DNA of 64,000 nt from Pseudorhodoplanes sp. (lineage in GTDB: Bacteria; Pseudomonadota; Alphaproteobacteria; Rhizobiales; Xanthobacteraceae). This document shows, one piece after another, positions 36,204-43,608 of the stretch. Within the stretch, counting starts at the first letter, position 1. Each line of letters begins with the position of its first letter. The position numbers and the translations under genes are program-made. Under the pieces are notes generated by a model that was not told where the DNA came from, searched no databases, and saw only the letters and a program-made list of their open reading frames with translations. The stretch is taken from positions 124,001 through 188,000 of the forward strand of contig JALHOD010000004.1 of NCBI GenBank assembly GCA_022843165.1, in the 5' to 3' direction.

Positions 36204-36923
36204 ATGCAGGAAGCGCCCCTGATGCCGAAAGCCACGGCGGTCTGGCTGGTCGAGAACACCGCCTTGTCGTTCGACCAGATCGCCGAATTCTGCAAACTGC
36301 ACCCGCTCGAAGTAAAGGCGGTGGCCGACGGCGACGCCGCCCAGGGCATCAAGGGCATGGACCCGATCCAGACCGGCCAGCTCACCCGCGAGGAAATCGA
36401 GAAGGGCGAGAAGGACAACAGCCACAAGCTGCATCTCGCGGACCGCAAGGTGCGGGTGCCGGAACAGAAGTCGAAGCGCGGCCCGCGCTATACGCCGGTG
36501 TCGCGCCGCCAGGACCGCCCGAACGCGATCCTGTGGCTGCTGCGCAATCATCCCGAACTGAAGGACAGCCAGATCATGCGGCTGGTCGGCACCACCAAGT
36601 CGACCATCCAGGGCATCCGCGACCGCACGCACTGGAACGCGGCCTCGCTGTCGCCGCTCGATCCGGTGACGCTCGGCCTGTGCTCGCAGATCGATCTCGA
36701 CATGGAAGTGCGCAAGGCGGCGAAGGAAAAGCCGGCGCCGGCGGAAGGCGATCGCATCACGCTCCTGCCCGCGTCGGTCACCACCGCGCCCGCGCAGGAG
36801 GAAGAGCAGGAGCTCACGCCGCAGGAAACCAAGACCAAGGACGACGCCGACGTCAGCGCGGTGTTCGCCAAGCTCAAGCAGATCGGTGGCGGACGCCGCG
36901 GCGAGGGCGACGACGAGGATTGA
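36204..36923 (+). CDS. trcR: Cell-cycle transcriptional regulator TrcR (DUF1013)
   Basis: 239 residues of the DUF1013 family, whose Brucella member TrcR was described as a cell-cycle transcription factor. Features: PKATAVWLVENTALSFDQIAEFCKLH with a helix-turn-helix-like pattern, RPNAILWLLRNHPELKDSQIMRLVGTTKSTIQGIRDRTHWN (second helical DNA-contact region), and an acidic, Pro/Gln-rich C-terminus. ATG at 36204 is chosen for the AGGAG 8 bases upstream; the ATG at 36222 is an alternative. The gene ends in an intrinsic terminator at 36951. With rcdA it is the second CtrA-circuit-related gene in the window. Confidence 0.85.
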   Translation: MQEAPLMPKATAVWLVENTALSFDQIAEFCKLHPLEVKAVADGDAAQGIKGMDPIQTGQLTREEIEKGEKDNSHKLHLADRKVRVPEQKSKRGPRYTPVSRRQDRPNAILWLLRNHPELKDSQIMRLVGTTKSTIQGIRDRTHWNAASLSPLDPVTLGLCSQIDLDMEVRKAAKEKPAPAEGDRITLLPASVTTAPAQEEEQELTPQETKTKDDADVSAVFAKLKQIGGGRRGEGDDED

Positions 36924-36950
36924 TTTCCGACTCACGAATTCGGCCATCAA

Positions 36951-36976
36951 TGCCCGGCGCAAGGCCGGGCATTTTT
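36951..36976 (+). terminator. Intrinsic terminator of trcR
   Basis: TGCCCGGC (36951-36958), short loop, GCCGGGCA (36964-36971), then TTTTT. Classical hairpin plus T-run 28 bases after trcR. Confidence 0.9.
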
Positions 36977-37088
36977 GTTTGGCGCATGCAGAGCGTACCG
37001 GCGCCACAGACGCGACACAGAGATGACCATCGATTCAGTTTTATGAACGCGATTTTTGGCAGCGTAACAAGGTTTAACGAGGGTTCCC

Positions 37089-37114
37089 GGAACGCATCCG
37101 CCGCGATGCACGTT
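37089..37114 (+). promoter_or_regulatory. Putative EcfG (general stress) sigma-factor promoter
   Basis: GGAAC at 37089-37093, a 17-base spacer, CGTT at 37111-37114. This matches the alphaproteobacterial EcfG/RpoE2 consensus GGAAC-N16/17-CGTT exactly. It lies about 33 bases before the start codon of the small secreted protein gene at 37147, correctly placed and oriented. It is the only full match I noticed in an intergenic stretch of the window. Confidence 0.65.
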
Positions 37115-37146
37115 CTCCCGCGGGGAGAGACCAGAGGAGAACCACG

Positions 37147-37374
37147 ATGTTCCGCAAGTCATTGATCGCAACCGGCGTCACGCTCGGCCTCGTCCTGCCC
37201 GCCTTCGCGCAGGTCACCGAGTATTACGTCGTGCAGGATACCGCGACCAAAAAATGCACCATCGTCGACAGGAAGCCGACGACGAAGACCACGGTCGTGG
37301 TGGGTGACGGCGTGTTCAAGACCCGCACCGACGCCGAAGCCGGCCTGAAGAGGATCAAGGTCTGCACCAACTGA
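37147..37374 (+). CDS. Small secreted protein, putative general-stress gene
   Basis: 75 residues. Residues 1-21 are a signal peptide (FRKSLIATGVTLGLVLPAFA, cut before Gln22), leaving a ~54-residue periplasmic protein with two cysteines (KKCTIV and KVCTN) that could form a disulfide. Similar small proteins with YYVVQDT and TKTTVVVGDGVFKTRTDAEAG segments are frequent in Bradyrhizobium-like genomes but have no known function. GAGGAGA precedes the ATG, and an EcfG-type promoter and a downstream hairpin bracket the gene, so it is a self-contained unit. Confidence 0.75.
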   Translation: MFRKSLIATGVTLGLVLPAFAQVTEYYVVQDTATKKCTIVDRKPTTKTTVVVGDGVFKTRTDAEAGLKRIKVCTN

Positions 37375-37391
37375 CGCCGTGCAGTGACTGC

Positions 37392-37427
37392 GGGCGGAGC
37401 CGGCCCTGCCGCGCTCCGCCCGTTCTT
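37392..37427 (+). terminator. Probable terminator of the small secreted protein gene
   Basis: GGGCGGAGC (37392-37400) pairs with GCTCCGCCC (37413-37421) around a 12-base loop, followed by GTTCTT. Strong stem but an imperfect T-run. Confidence 0.6.
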
Positions 37428-37471
37428 ATGCTCCGCAGACGCAATCTCCGTGGGACATGGAAGGACACGCC

Positions 37472-37660
37472 ATGAGCGACACCATTGACGTGCGGATGGA
37501 CAAGCCGTTTTGCCCGCAATGCCATTTGCCGATGCAGCTTTCGCATGTGGAGTCGGCGCGGCATGACGCGAGCACGAAGCTGGCGCATGACCGCTTCACC
37601 TGGCGCTGCGCCTGCGGAGAAGTGCTGGAGAAAACGGCGCTGCAGGACAGTCCGGCATAG
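37472..37660 (+). CDS. Small zinc-ribbon-like protein of unknown function
   Basis: 62 residues from ATG 37472, which has GGAAGGA 6 bases upstream (an upstream ATG at 37457 lies before that site). Two Cys pairs, CPQCHLPMQ near residue 14 and WRCACGE near residue 47, suggest a zinc ribbon. No homologous family is recognised by me. It belongs to a run of short genes between trcR and the L,D-transpeptidase that are all on this strand. Confidence 0.55.
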   Translation: MSDTIDVRMDKPFCPQCHLPMQLSHVESARHDASTKLAHDRFTWRCACGEVLEKTALQDSPA

Positions 37661-37791
37661 CGTCGATCGCGCGCAGCAGTCTTGTGGCCGAAGATTTGTT
37701 CGCGCGTAGGTTGCCTGAAATTCCCGTGCCGCGATTCAATCCGAATTAACGTCCCGCCCCTAGCGTGCGCGCCGACGGGAGACGGGCGATA

Positions 37792-38085
37792 ATGGATTGC
37801 AAACGCTGCCAGGTGGCGCACGGCGCGCAGGGCTGGACCGCGCAGACCGAAAAGGGCGAAGCGGGCCCCTATGCGACGCAGGACATGGCCATGCGCGTCG
37901 CGGTGTCGGAAGTCTTGCGGCTGCGGCGGGCCGGCCGCGCCGCCCGCCTCGCGCTGCGCAACGCGCGCGGCGACCTGCGCGACATCTGCCTGTGCGCCTT
38001 GGTCGACAAGCCGACCTTGATGGATGGCGAACGGCGCATGCAATGCCCGTTCCTGCCCGACATCATCGACATCGCGGACGTCTGA
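37792..38085 (+). CDS. Hypothetical protein
   Basis: 97 residues from ATG 37792. The N-terminus has DCKRCQVAHGAQGW, the middle is an Arg/Ala-rich helical stretch (EVLRLRRAGRAARLALRNARG), and two further cysteines appear in DICLCAL and MQCPFLPD. No family is recognised. Codon usage matches its neighbours and the reading frame is intact, so it is likely real. Its function is unknown. Confidence 0.5.
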   Translation: MDCKRCQVAHGAQGWTAQTEKGEAGPYATQDMAMRVAVSEVLRLRRAGRAARLALRNARGDLRDICLCALVDKPTLMDGERRMQCPFLPDIIDIADV

Positions 38086-38256
38086 CCGGAAACATCGCTG
38101 CCTCGGTCAGACGTCGCGAAGTGCCTGGCATGTAAACCCGGTCTTCTGGCCGGAACTTTCCCCAAAAGCTCGGCTTGATTGTTCTTCTAGCGCCGCCGCC
38201 GGCGCGTGCCTTGCGCTAGCGCAATATCCGGAAAGGAAGCCTGTCCGGCGGCCGCC

Positions 38257-38300
38257 TTTTACCCGGGTGGTATTGACTTTGTTTTACCCGGACATAAATA
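38257..38300 (+). promoter_or_regulatory. Promoter with duplicated TTTTACCCGG operator upstream of DUF2239 gene
   Basis: TTTTACCCGG occurs at 38257-38266 and again at 38282-38291, exactly 25 bases apart. Between them is a -35-like TTGACT (38273-38278), and TAAATA (38295-38300) forms a -10 with 16-base spacing; the second repeat therefore lies in the promoter spacer. The first copy also forms the dyad TACC-CGGGT-GGTA. This layout suggests repression by a regulator bound to tandem sites. The regulator is not identifiable from the window. Confidence 0.55.
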
Positions 38301-38325
38301 CGGCGCCAACGCAGGAGGATTTCCC

Positions 38326-38919
38326 ATGACCGCACACCTGTCCGGGCACCGCCACAGCCCCGTCACCGCCTTTGCCGGCACCCGCCGCGTCGCCTCCGGC
38401 GCGCTGGCCGAGGTCGCGCTCAAGGCGAAGAAATTCGTCGACCGCGACGAGACCGTGCTGATTTTCGACGACGCCACCGCCGAACCCGTGGAAGTGGATT
38501 TCCGCGGCTCCGCGCAGGACGTGCAGGCGCGCCTGAAGGCCGGCGCGCAGAAGGCCGCGCAGCCGGAAGCCGAGAGCAAAGGCCCCGGCCGGCCCAAGCT
38601 CGGCGTGGTGGCGCGCGAGGTCACGCTGCTGCCCCGACACTGGGACTGGCTCAACAGCCAGCCGGGCGGCGCGTCGGTCGCCTTGCGCAAGCTGGTGGAC
38701 GAGGCGCGCCATCTGCGGAGCGGGCAGGACCGCGTGCGGCAGGCGCAGGAGCGCGCCTATCGCTTCATGCATGCGGTAGCCGGCAATCTCGCCGGCTTCA
38801 AGGACGCGACGCGCGCCTTGTTCGCGGGCGACGGCGCGCGCTTCCGCGGCGTGACGGCGAAATGGCCAAAAGACGTGCGCGAGCACGCGGCCAGGCTCGC
38901 CGACGGCGCGCTCGGCTGA
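38326..38919 (+). CDS. DUF2239 family protein
   Basis: 197 residues. ATG at 38326 has AGGAGG 7 bases upstream. The protein opens with TAFAGTRRVASGALAEVALKAKK and DETVLIFDDATAEPVEVDFRG, then GPGRPKLGVVAREVTLLPRHWDWL and a helical C-terminal half (AYRFMHAVAGNLAGFKDATRALFAGD), matching DUF2239, a family of unknown function found mainly in Proteobacteria. The GRPKLGV...PRHWDWL stretch could contact nucleic acid but that is speculation. It has its own promoter with a duplicated operator. Confidence 0.8.
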   Translation: MTAHLSGHRHSPVTAFAGTRRVASGALAEVALKAKKFVDRDETVLIFDDATAEPVEVDFRGSAQDVQARLKAGAQKAAQPEAESKGPGRPKLGVVAREVTLLPRHWDWLNSQPGGASVALRKLVDEARHLRSGQDRVRQAQERAYRFMHAVAGNLAGFKDATRALFAGDGARFRGVTAKWPKDVREHAARLADGALG

Positions 38920-38928
38920 ACGAGACGG

Positions 38929-38952
38929 CGCCCGCATCGCAGGATGCGGGCG
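38929..38952 (+). terminator. Probable terminator of the DUF2239 gene
   Basis: CGCCCGCATC (38929-38938), 4-base loop, GATGCGGGCG (38943-38952): a perfect 10-bp stem 9 bases after the stop. No T-run follows, so termination may be weak or factor-dependent. Confidence 0.45.
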
Positions 38953-39027
38953 TATCGCTCGGCACGCGCGTTTCAAGCGCCCCTGCCCTTTCTTACGTCA
39001 TCGCATGACGCCGGATAGACTGCGCAA

Positions 39028-39525
39028 ATGACACCATCCATCTGGCGCCCGATGACGACAGCCGACATCGCCGCGGCGCATGCGCTGTCGGAGATCGTGC
39101 ATCCCGGTTTTCCGGAAGACCGCGCCGTGTTCGAGGAACGTCTCGCACTCTATCCCGCGGGCTGTTTCGTGCTGGCATCAGGCGATGAACTGCACGGCTA
39201 CGCGCTCTCGCATCCTTATGTGAAAGACTCCGCGCCCGCGCTGAACACGCGGCTCGGCGCGCTGCCGGACAGGTGCGACACTTATTACTTCCACGACATC
39301 GCGATCCTGCCTGACGCGCGCAACAGCGGCGCGGGCGACGCCATCGTGTCGATCCTGAAGGAGCACGCCCGCATAGCGGGCTTCGACACGATCGGCCTGA
39401 TCGCGGTCAACAACTCCGCGCCGTTCTGGCAGCGGCACGGATTTGCGGCGCGGGATGTCGCGGGGATGCGGGAGAAGCTGGAGAGTTATGGGGATGGGGC
39501 GGTCTGTATGAGGAGCGCAGCCTGA
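39028..39525 (+). CDS. GNAT-family N-acetyltransferase
   Basis: 165 residues. GNAT landmarks: WRPMTTADIAAAHALSEIVHPGFPED at the start, then DTYYFHDIAILPDARNSGAGDAIVSILKEHA with the acetyl-CoA-binding loop, and FDTIGLIAVNNSAPFWQRHGFAA near the C-terminus. Acceptor unknown. ATG at 39028 lacks a good ribosome-binding site. It is not obviously coupled to a neighbour. Confidence 0.82.
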   Translation: MTPSIWRPMTTADIAAAHALSEIVHPGFPEDRAVFEERLALYPAGCFVLASGDELHGYALSHPYVKDSAPALNTRLGALPDRCDTYYFHDIAILPDARNSGAGDAIVSILKEHARIAGFDTIGLIAVNNSAPFWQRHGFAARDVAGMREKLESYGDGAVCMRSAA

Positions 39526-39653
39526 GAGACAAGCCAGGCCGCCAGCCACCAGATACTCCCCCCACTGTGTCCTCCCTGCACTAGCCGCCCGATACCGCCG
39601 CCCCTAATTTGCGGCCCTTCACCGGCGGGGGCTCGTGGAGGGAAGTGTCTGAA

Positions 39654-40490
39654 ATGCGCGTGTTTTCAACGTCGTTGATTGCCGTTCTGGCCGTGTCCGG
39701 CCTGCTTGTTGCTCCCCTTTCGGCCCAGACCCTGGCTGCGGCGACGGCGTCGGGGGGCGCCGGCCAGTCAGAGGCGCCGAAAGCCGAAGCTCCGAAAATC
39801 GACGCCGCCACGCCGGCCCAGAAGCCGAAGGCAAGGCGCGAGACCGCGAAGCCCGCGCCCGAGCCGAGTGCGGCCGAAAAGTTCATGAACATGTTCCGTG
39901 GCAACGACGCAGCCCCGGCGCCCGCCCGCGCGGCGTCGGCCTCGGCGCGGTCCTCTGCGCAGGGCGGCTCGACCGCCGACGTGATGATGCGGCGCGCGGT
40001 GTCGTCCTATTCCACCTCCTCGAACGCCATGGGCTTCGGGCTCTACCGCATCACGCCGCGCGAGACCGTGGAATTCCGCGAGAAGCACGCGCCCGGCACC
40101 ATCCTGGTGCGCCAGCGCGAGAAGCGGCTCTATTACGTGCTCGGCGACGGCAAGGCGTTGCGCTATGCAATCGCGGTCGGGCGCGAGGGCGCGGCCTGGG
40201 CGGGCGTCTCCACCGTGTCCGACAAGCGCGAATGGCCGGCCTGGACGCCGACGCCGAACATCCTCCGCCACCAGCCCGACCTGCCGCGCCATGTCGAAGG
40301 CGGCGCGCACAATCCGCTCGGCGCACGCGCGCTCTATCTCGGCCAGACCATGTACCGCATCCACGGCACCAACGAACCGTGGCGGATCGGCGAAGAGGCG
40401 TCCTCGGGCTGCATCCGCATGACCAACGACGACGTGATCGATCTGTACAACCGCACGCGGCTGGGCGCGACGGTGATCGTCACGCGGTGA
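39654..40490 (+). CDS. L,D-transpeptidase (YkuD domain)
   Basis: 278 residues. A signal peptide (VFSTSLIAVLAVSGLLVAPLSA) is followed by a low-complexity Ala/Pro/Lys region of about 110 residues, then a YkuD domain. Its active site reads HGTNEPWRIGEEASSGCIRM with catalytic Cys253. Such enzymes make 3-3 cross-links in peptidoglycan or attach outer-membrane proteins to it. GTG 39645 or ATG 39654 could both start translation; ATG is preferred for the signal peptide. An excellent terminator follows. Confidence 0.9.
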   Translation: MRVFSTSLIAVLAVSGLLVAPLSAQTLAAATASGGAGQSEAPKAEAPKIDAATPAQKPKARRETAKPAPEPSAAEKFMNMFRGNDAAPAPARAASASARSSAQGGSTADVMMRRAVSSYSTSSNAMGFGLYRITPRETVEFREKHAPGTILVRQREKRLYYVLGDGKALRYAIAVGREGAAWAGVSTVSDKREWPAWTPTPNILRHQPDLPRHVEGGAHNPLGARALYLGQTMYRIHGTNEPWRIGEEASSGCIRMTNDDVIDLYNRTRLGATVIVTR

Positions 40491-40515
40491 GCGCTTCCGA
40501 AATTCTGGAATCGAA

Positions 40516-40548
40516 ACGGCCGGGCGAAAGTCCGGCCGTTTTTTTTTG
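40516..40548 (+). terminator. Intrinsic terminator of the L,D-transpeptidase
   Basis: ACGGCCGG (40516-40523), 8-base loop, CCGGCCGT (40532-40539), and a run of ten T through 40548. Confidence 0.93.
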
Positions 40549-40571
40549 GAAAGGTTGCGTCTTGCTCCGTG

Positions 40572-40739
40572 ACCCTCTCCCCTTGCGGGAGAGGGTGGCG
40601 AGTTGCGAACGCAAGTGAGTAGCGAGCCGGGTGAGGGTTATAGTGCTGGTGGGTCTTCCGACGCGCGCTGATGCGCGTTAGCCCCTCACCCGCCTCGCTC
40701 GCAGCCGCTCGCTCGGCACCCTCCCACAAGGGGAGAGGT
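40572..40739. repeat. Long intergenic inverted repeat element (~168 bp)
   Basis: The left arm opens ACCCTCTCCCCTTGCGGGAG and continues with GGCGAGTTGCGAACGCAAG and a GAGCCGGGTGAGGG stretch; the right arm mirrors it (CCCCTCACCCG, then AGCCGCTCGCTCGGCACC, ending AAGGGGAGAGGT). The arms are imperfectly complementary, giving one long hairpin with internal stems. Elements with this wording are frequent between genes of Bradyrhizobium- and Rhodopseudomonas-like chromosomes. A short related stem occurs at 15025-15048. No ORF, no target-site duplication evident, and no transposase nearby. Confidence 0.8.
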
Positions 40740-40765
40740 AACAGATTGCGCATTGAGCACAGAGT

Positions 40766-42685
40766 TCAGCCCCCCACACCCTTCCCCTTCAGCGCCGTCC
40801 CGATCTCATCCAGAATGACCGGATCATCGATGGTCGCCGGCATGGTCCATTGCTCGCCGTCGGCGATCTTCTTCATGGTGCCGCGCAGAATTTTTCCCGA
40901 GCGCGTCTTGGGCAGCCGCGGCACCGTGATCGCGAGCTTGAACGCGGCCACGGGTCCGATCTTTTCGCGCACCAAAGCCACGATCTCCTTCTCGATCTCG
41001 GCGTGGTCGCGCGTGACGCCGGCCTTCAGCACCACGAAGCCGCAGGGCACTTCGCCCTTCAGCGCGTCGTTGACGCCGATCACGGCGCATTCGGCAACAT
41101 CGGAATGCGAGGCCAGCACTTCCTCCATGCCGCCGGTGGAAAGCCGGTGCCCGGCGACATTGATGATGTCGTCGGTGCGGCCCATGACGAAGACATAGCC
41201 GTCGGCGTCGCGATAACCGGCGTCGGCCGTCTTGTAATAGCCGGGGAATTCGGCGGTGTAGCTTTCGCGGAAGCGCTCGTCCTGCTGCCACAGGGTCGGA
41301 AAACATCCCGGCGGCAGCGGCAGCTTCACCACGATCGAGCCTATGGTGCCGGCCGGCAGCTTGTTGCAGGATTCGTCGACGATATCGATCTCGTAGCCCG
41401 GCATCGGCACCGTCGCCGAGCCGTGCTTGACCGGCAACATGCCAAGCCCGACGGGATTGCCGGCGATGCACCAGCCGGTCTCGGTTTGCCACCAGTGATC
41501 GACCACCGGCACGTTCAGCTTCTCCTCCGCCCATTGCACGGTCGGCGGGTCGGCGCGCTCGCCGGCAAGGAACAGCGTGCGGAATGTCGACAGGTCGTAT
41601 TTCGACAGCAGCTTCGCGTCCGGGTCTTCCTTCTTGATGGCGCGGAAGGCGGTCGGCGCGGTGAACAGTGCGACCGCCTTGTGTTGGGACACGACGCGCC
41701 AGAACGCGCCGGCGTCGGGCGTGCCGACCGGCTTGCCCTCGTACATGACCGAGGTCGCGCCATGCAGCAGCGGCGCATAGACGATGTAGGAATGCCCGAC
41801 CACCCAGCCGATATCGGAGGCGCACCACCAGATCTCGCCCGGCTTCACGCCGTAGAGATTTTCCATCGACCATTTCAGCGCGACCATGTGGCCGCCATTG
41901 TCGCGCACCACGCCTTTTGGCAATCCGGTCGTGCCGGAGGTATAGAGGATGTAGAGCGGGTCGGTGGCGAGCACCGGCACGCAATCGGCGAGCTTCCTGT
42001 CGGCCATGGCGGCGTCACGCAGGCCGGCCCAGTCGTGATCGCGGCCCTCGTTCATCGCGGCGCGTTCCTGCGGGCGTTGCAGGATCAGGCAGGCCTCCGG
42101 CTTGAAGTCCGACAGCGTGATCGCCTCGTCCAGCAGCGGCTTGTATTTGACGATGCGGCCGGGCTCGATGCCGCAGCTCGCCGACAGGATCAGCCTGGGC
42201 CTGGCGTCGTCGATGCGCTTGGCCAGTTCCTTGGCCGCGAAGCCGCCGAAGACCACCGAATGCACCGCGCCGATGCGCGCGCAGGCCAGCATCGCGAACA
42301 CCGCTTCCGGCACCATCGGCATGTAGAGGATGACGCGATCGCCTTTCTTCACGCCGAAATCGGCCAGCACAGCGGCCAGCGTCGCCACCTCGTACAGCAT
42401 TTCGGAATAGGAATAGGATGCGGTGATGCCGGTGACCGGAGAATCGTAGATCAGCGCGGCCTGGTCGCCGCGGTCCGCCGCCACATGGCGGTCGAGTGCA
42501 TTCCAGCAGGTGTTGCAGAGCGCACCGGTGAACCAGCGGCCATAGATGCCCTGGCCCGGATCGAACACCTTGGCGGCCGGTTCGAACCAGTCGATCTCCT
42601 TCGCCGCCTCCGCCCAGAATCCCTCCGGGTCGCGCTGCCACTGCGCATAGATCTCGCGATAGCGGCTCGTGGTCTTGGCATCCAT
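40766..42685 (-). CDS. prpE: Propionyl-CoA synthetase
   Basis: 639 residues. An acyl-CoA synthetase of the acetyl/propionyl-CoA synthetase group: YREIYAQWQRDPEGFWAEAA and FTGALCNTCWNALDRH near the N-terminus, the AMP-binding motif YTSGTTGLPKGVV, WWQTETGW, and the C-terminal lysine in RLPKTRSGKILRGTMKKIA. The NTCWNALDRHV form and length favour PrpE over acetyl-CoA synthetase. ATG at 42685 is chosen because GGGAGGGGG precedes it. No methylcitrate-cycle gene is adjacent. Confidence 0.92.
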   Translation of the reverse strand: MDAKTTSRYREIYAQWQRDPEGFWAEAAKEIDWFEPAAKVFDPGQGIYGRWFTGALCNTCWNALDRHVAADRGDQAALIYDSPVTGITASYSYSEMLYEVATLAAVLADFGVKKGDRVILYMPMVPEAVFAMLACARIGAVHSVVFGGFAAKELAKRIDDARPRLILSASCGIEPGRIVKYKPLLDEAITLSDFKPEACLILQRPQERAAMNEGRDHDWAGLRDAAMADRKLADCVPVLATDPLYILYTSGTTGLPKGVVRDNGGHMVALKWSMENLYGVKPGEIWWCASDIGWVVGHSYIVYAPLLHGATSVMYEGKPVGTPDAGAFWRVVSQHKAVALFTAPTAFRAIKKEDPDAKLLSKYDLSTFRTLFLAGERADPPTVQWAEEKLNVPVVDHWWQTETGWCIAGNPVGLGMLPVKHGSATVPMPGYEIDIVDESCNKLPAGTIGSIVVKLPLPPGCFPTLWQQDERFRESYTAEFPGYYKTADAGYRDADGYVFVMGRTDDIINVAGHRLSTGGMEEVLASHSDVAECAVIGVNDALKGEVPCGFVVLKAGVTRDHAEIEKEIVALVREKIGPVAAFKLAITVPRLPKTRSGKILRGTMKKIADGEQWTMPATIDDPVILDEIGTALKGKGVGG

Positions 42686-42841
42686 CGACGCCCCCTCCCT
42701 GATCTTCTTGTTTGCCTGCATTGTGGGCGGACCGCGCGCCATTGCAAGCGCGGCACGCAGCCGCCCCATACCCAAAAAGCACTAGTGGACGCCGGCCTGC
42801 CGGGCTTTGATCCGGCGCAAGTCCTCCAGCCCTTCCGGCGC

Positions 42842-43606
42842 ATGCCCCTTCCCGCAGATCCGATCTTCTGGCTCGTCGCCGCGCTTTGCGTGTTGCTGCT
42901 TGGTCTTGCCAAGGGCGGCTTCACCGGCGTGGGCGCAGTCGCGACGCCGATCCTGGCGCTGCTGCTGCCGCCGCTGCAGGCGGCGGTGATCCTGCTGCCG
43001 ATCATCCTGCTGCAGGACCTGATTTCCGTGATCGCCTACCGGCGCCACTGGGATGCCTGGAACCTGAAAATCGCGATCCCCGGCGGCCTGATCGGCGTGG
43101 GACTGGCCGGCGCGCTCGCGGCCCATGTCACCGACGCCCATATCCGGCTCGCCATCGGCCTGATCGGCATCTGCTTCGTGCTGTGGCGCTGGTTCGGCCC
43201 GAAGGGCGGGGATATCGGCCTGAAGCCCTCGGCGGCGAGCGGCGTATTCTGGTCCACGATCAGCGGCTTCACCTCCACGCTCTCGCATGCCGGCGGACCG
43301 CCCTGGCAGGTGCACATCCTGCCGCAGAACCTGCCCAAGCTGGTGCTGGCCGGCACCACCACGTTCTTCTTCGCCGCGATCAACTACGCCAAGATCATCC
43401 CGTTCGTCGCGCTCGGGCAATTCTCGTTCGACAATTTCGCGGTCTCAGCCGTGCTGATCCCGCTCGCCGTCGCGACCAATTATTTCGGCCTGTGGCTGGT
43501 GCGGGTCACGCCGCAGGACCTGTTCTACAGGATCGTGTATGTGTTCACCTTCCTGATTTCTCTCGAACTGATCCGCAACGGCGCGGTCGCGCTGTGGCAC
43601 GGGTGA
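42842..43606 (+). CDS. TSUP (TauE/SafE-like) permease, second pair copy 1
   Basis: 254 residues from ATG 42842. The repeats of the TSUP fold are visible as LGLAKGGFTGVGAVATPILAL and ISGFTSTLSHAGGPPWQVHILPQ, the latter a strong signature of the family. About eight hydrophobic helices. Likely an anion exporter or importer; the cargo is unknown. It is divergent from prpE and is separated by just 2 bases from a second TSUP gene, so the pair is one operon. Confidence 0.87.
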   Translation: MPLPADPIFWLVAALCVLLLGLAKGGFTGVGAVATPILALLLPPLQAAVILLPIILLQDLISVIAYRRHWDAWNLKIAIPGGLIGVGLAGALAAHVTDAHIRLAIGLIGICFVLWRWFGPKGGDIGLKPSAASGVFWSTISGFTSTLSHAGGPPWQVHILPQNLPKLVLAGTTTFFFAAINYAKIIPFVALGQFSFDNFAVSAVLIPLAVATNYFGLWLVRVTPQDLFYRIVYVFTFLISLELIRNGAVALWHG

Positions 43607-43608
43607 CC

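Noticed and set aside
38150-38180. Second EcfG promoter (GGAAC at 38151)
   Set aside because: No CGTT at 16-17 bases downstream, so it does not fit the consensus.
40572-40739. CRISPR array
   Set aside because: The element is one inverted pair of arms with internal stems, not regularly spaced direct repeats with unique spacers, and there are no cas genes.
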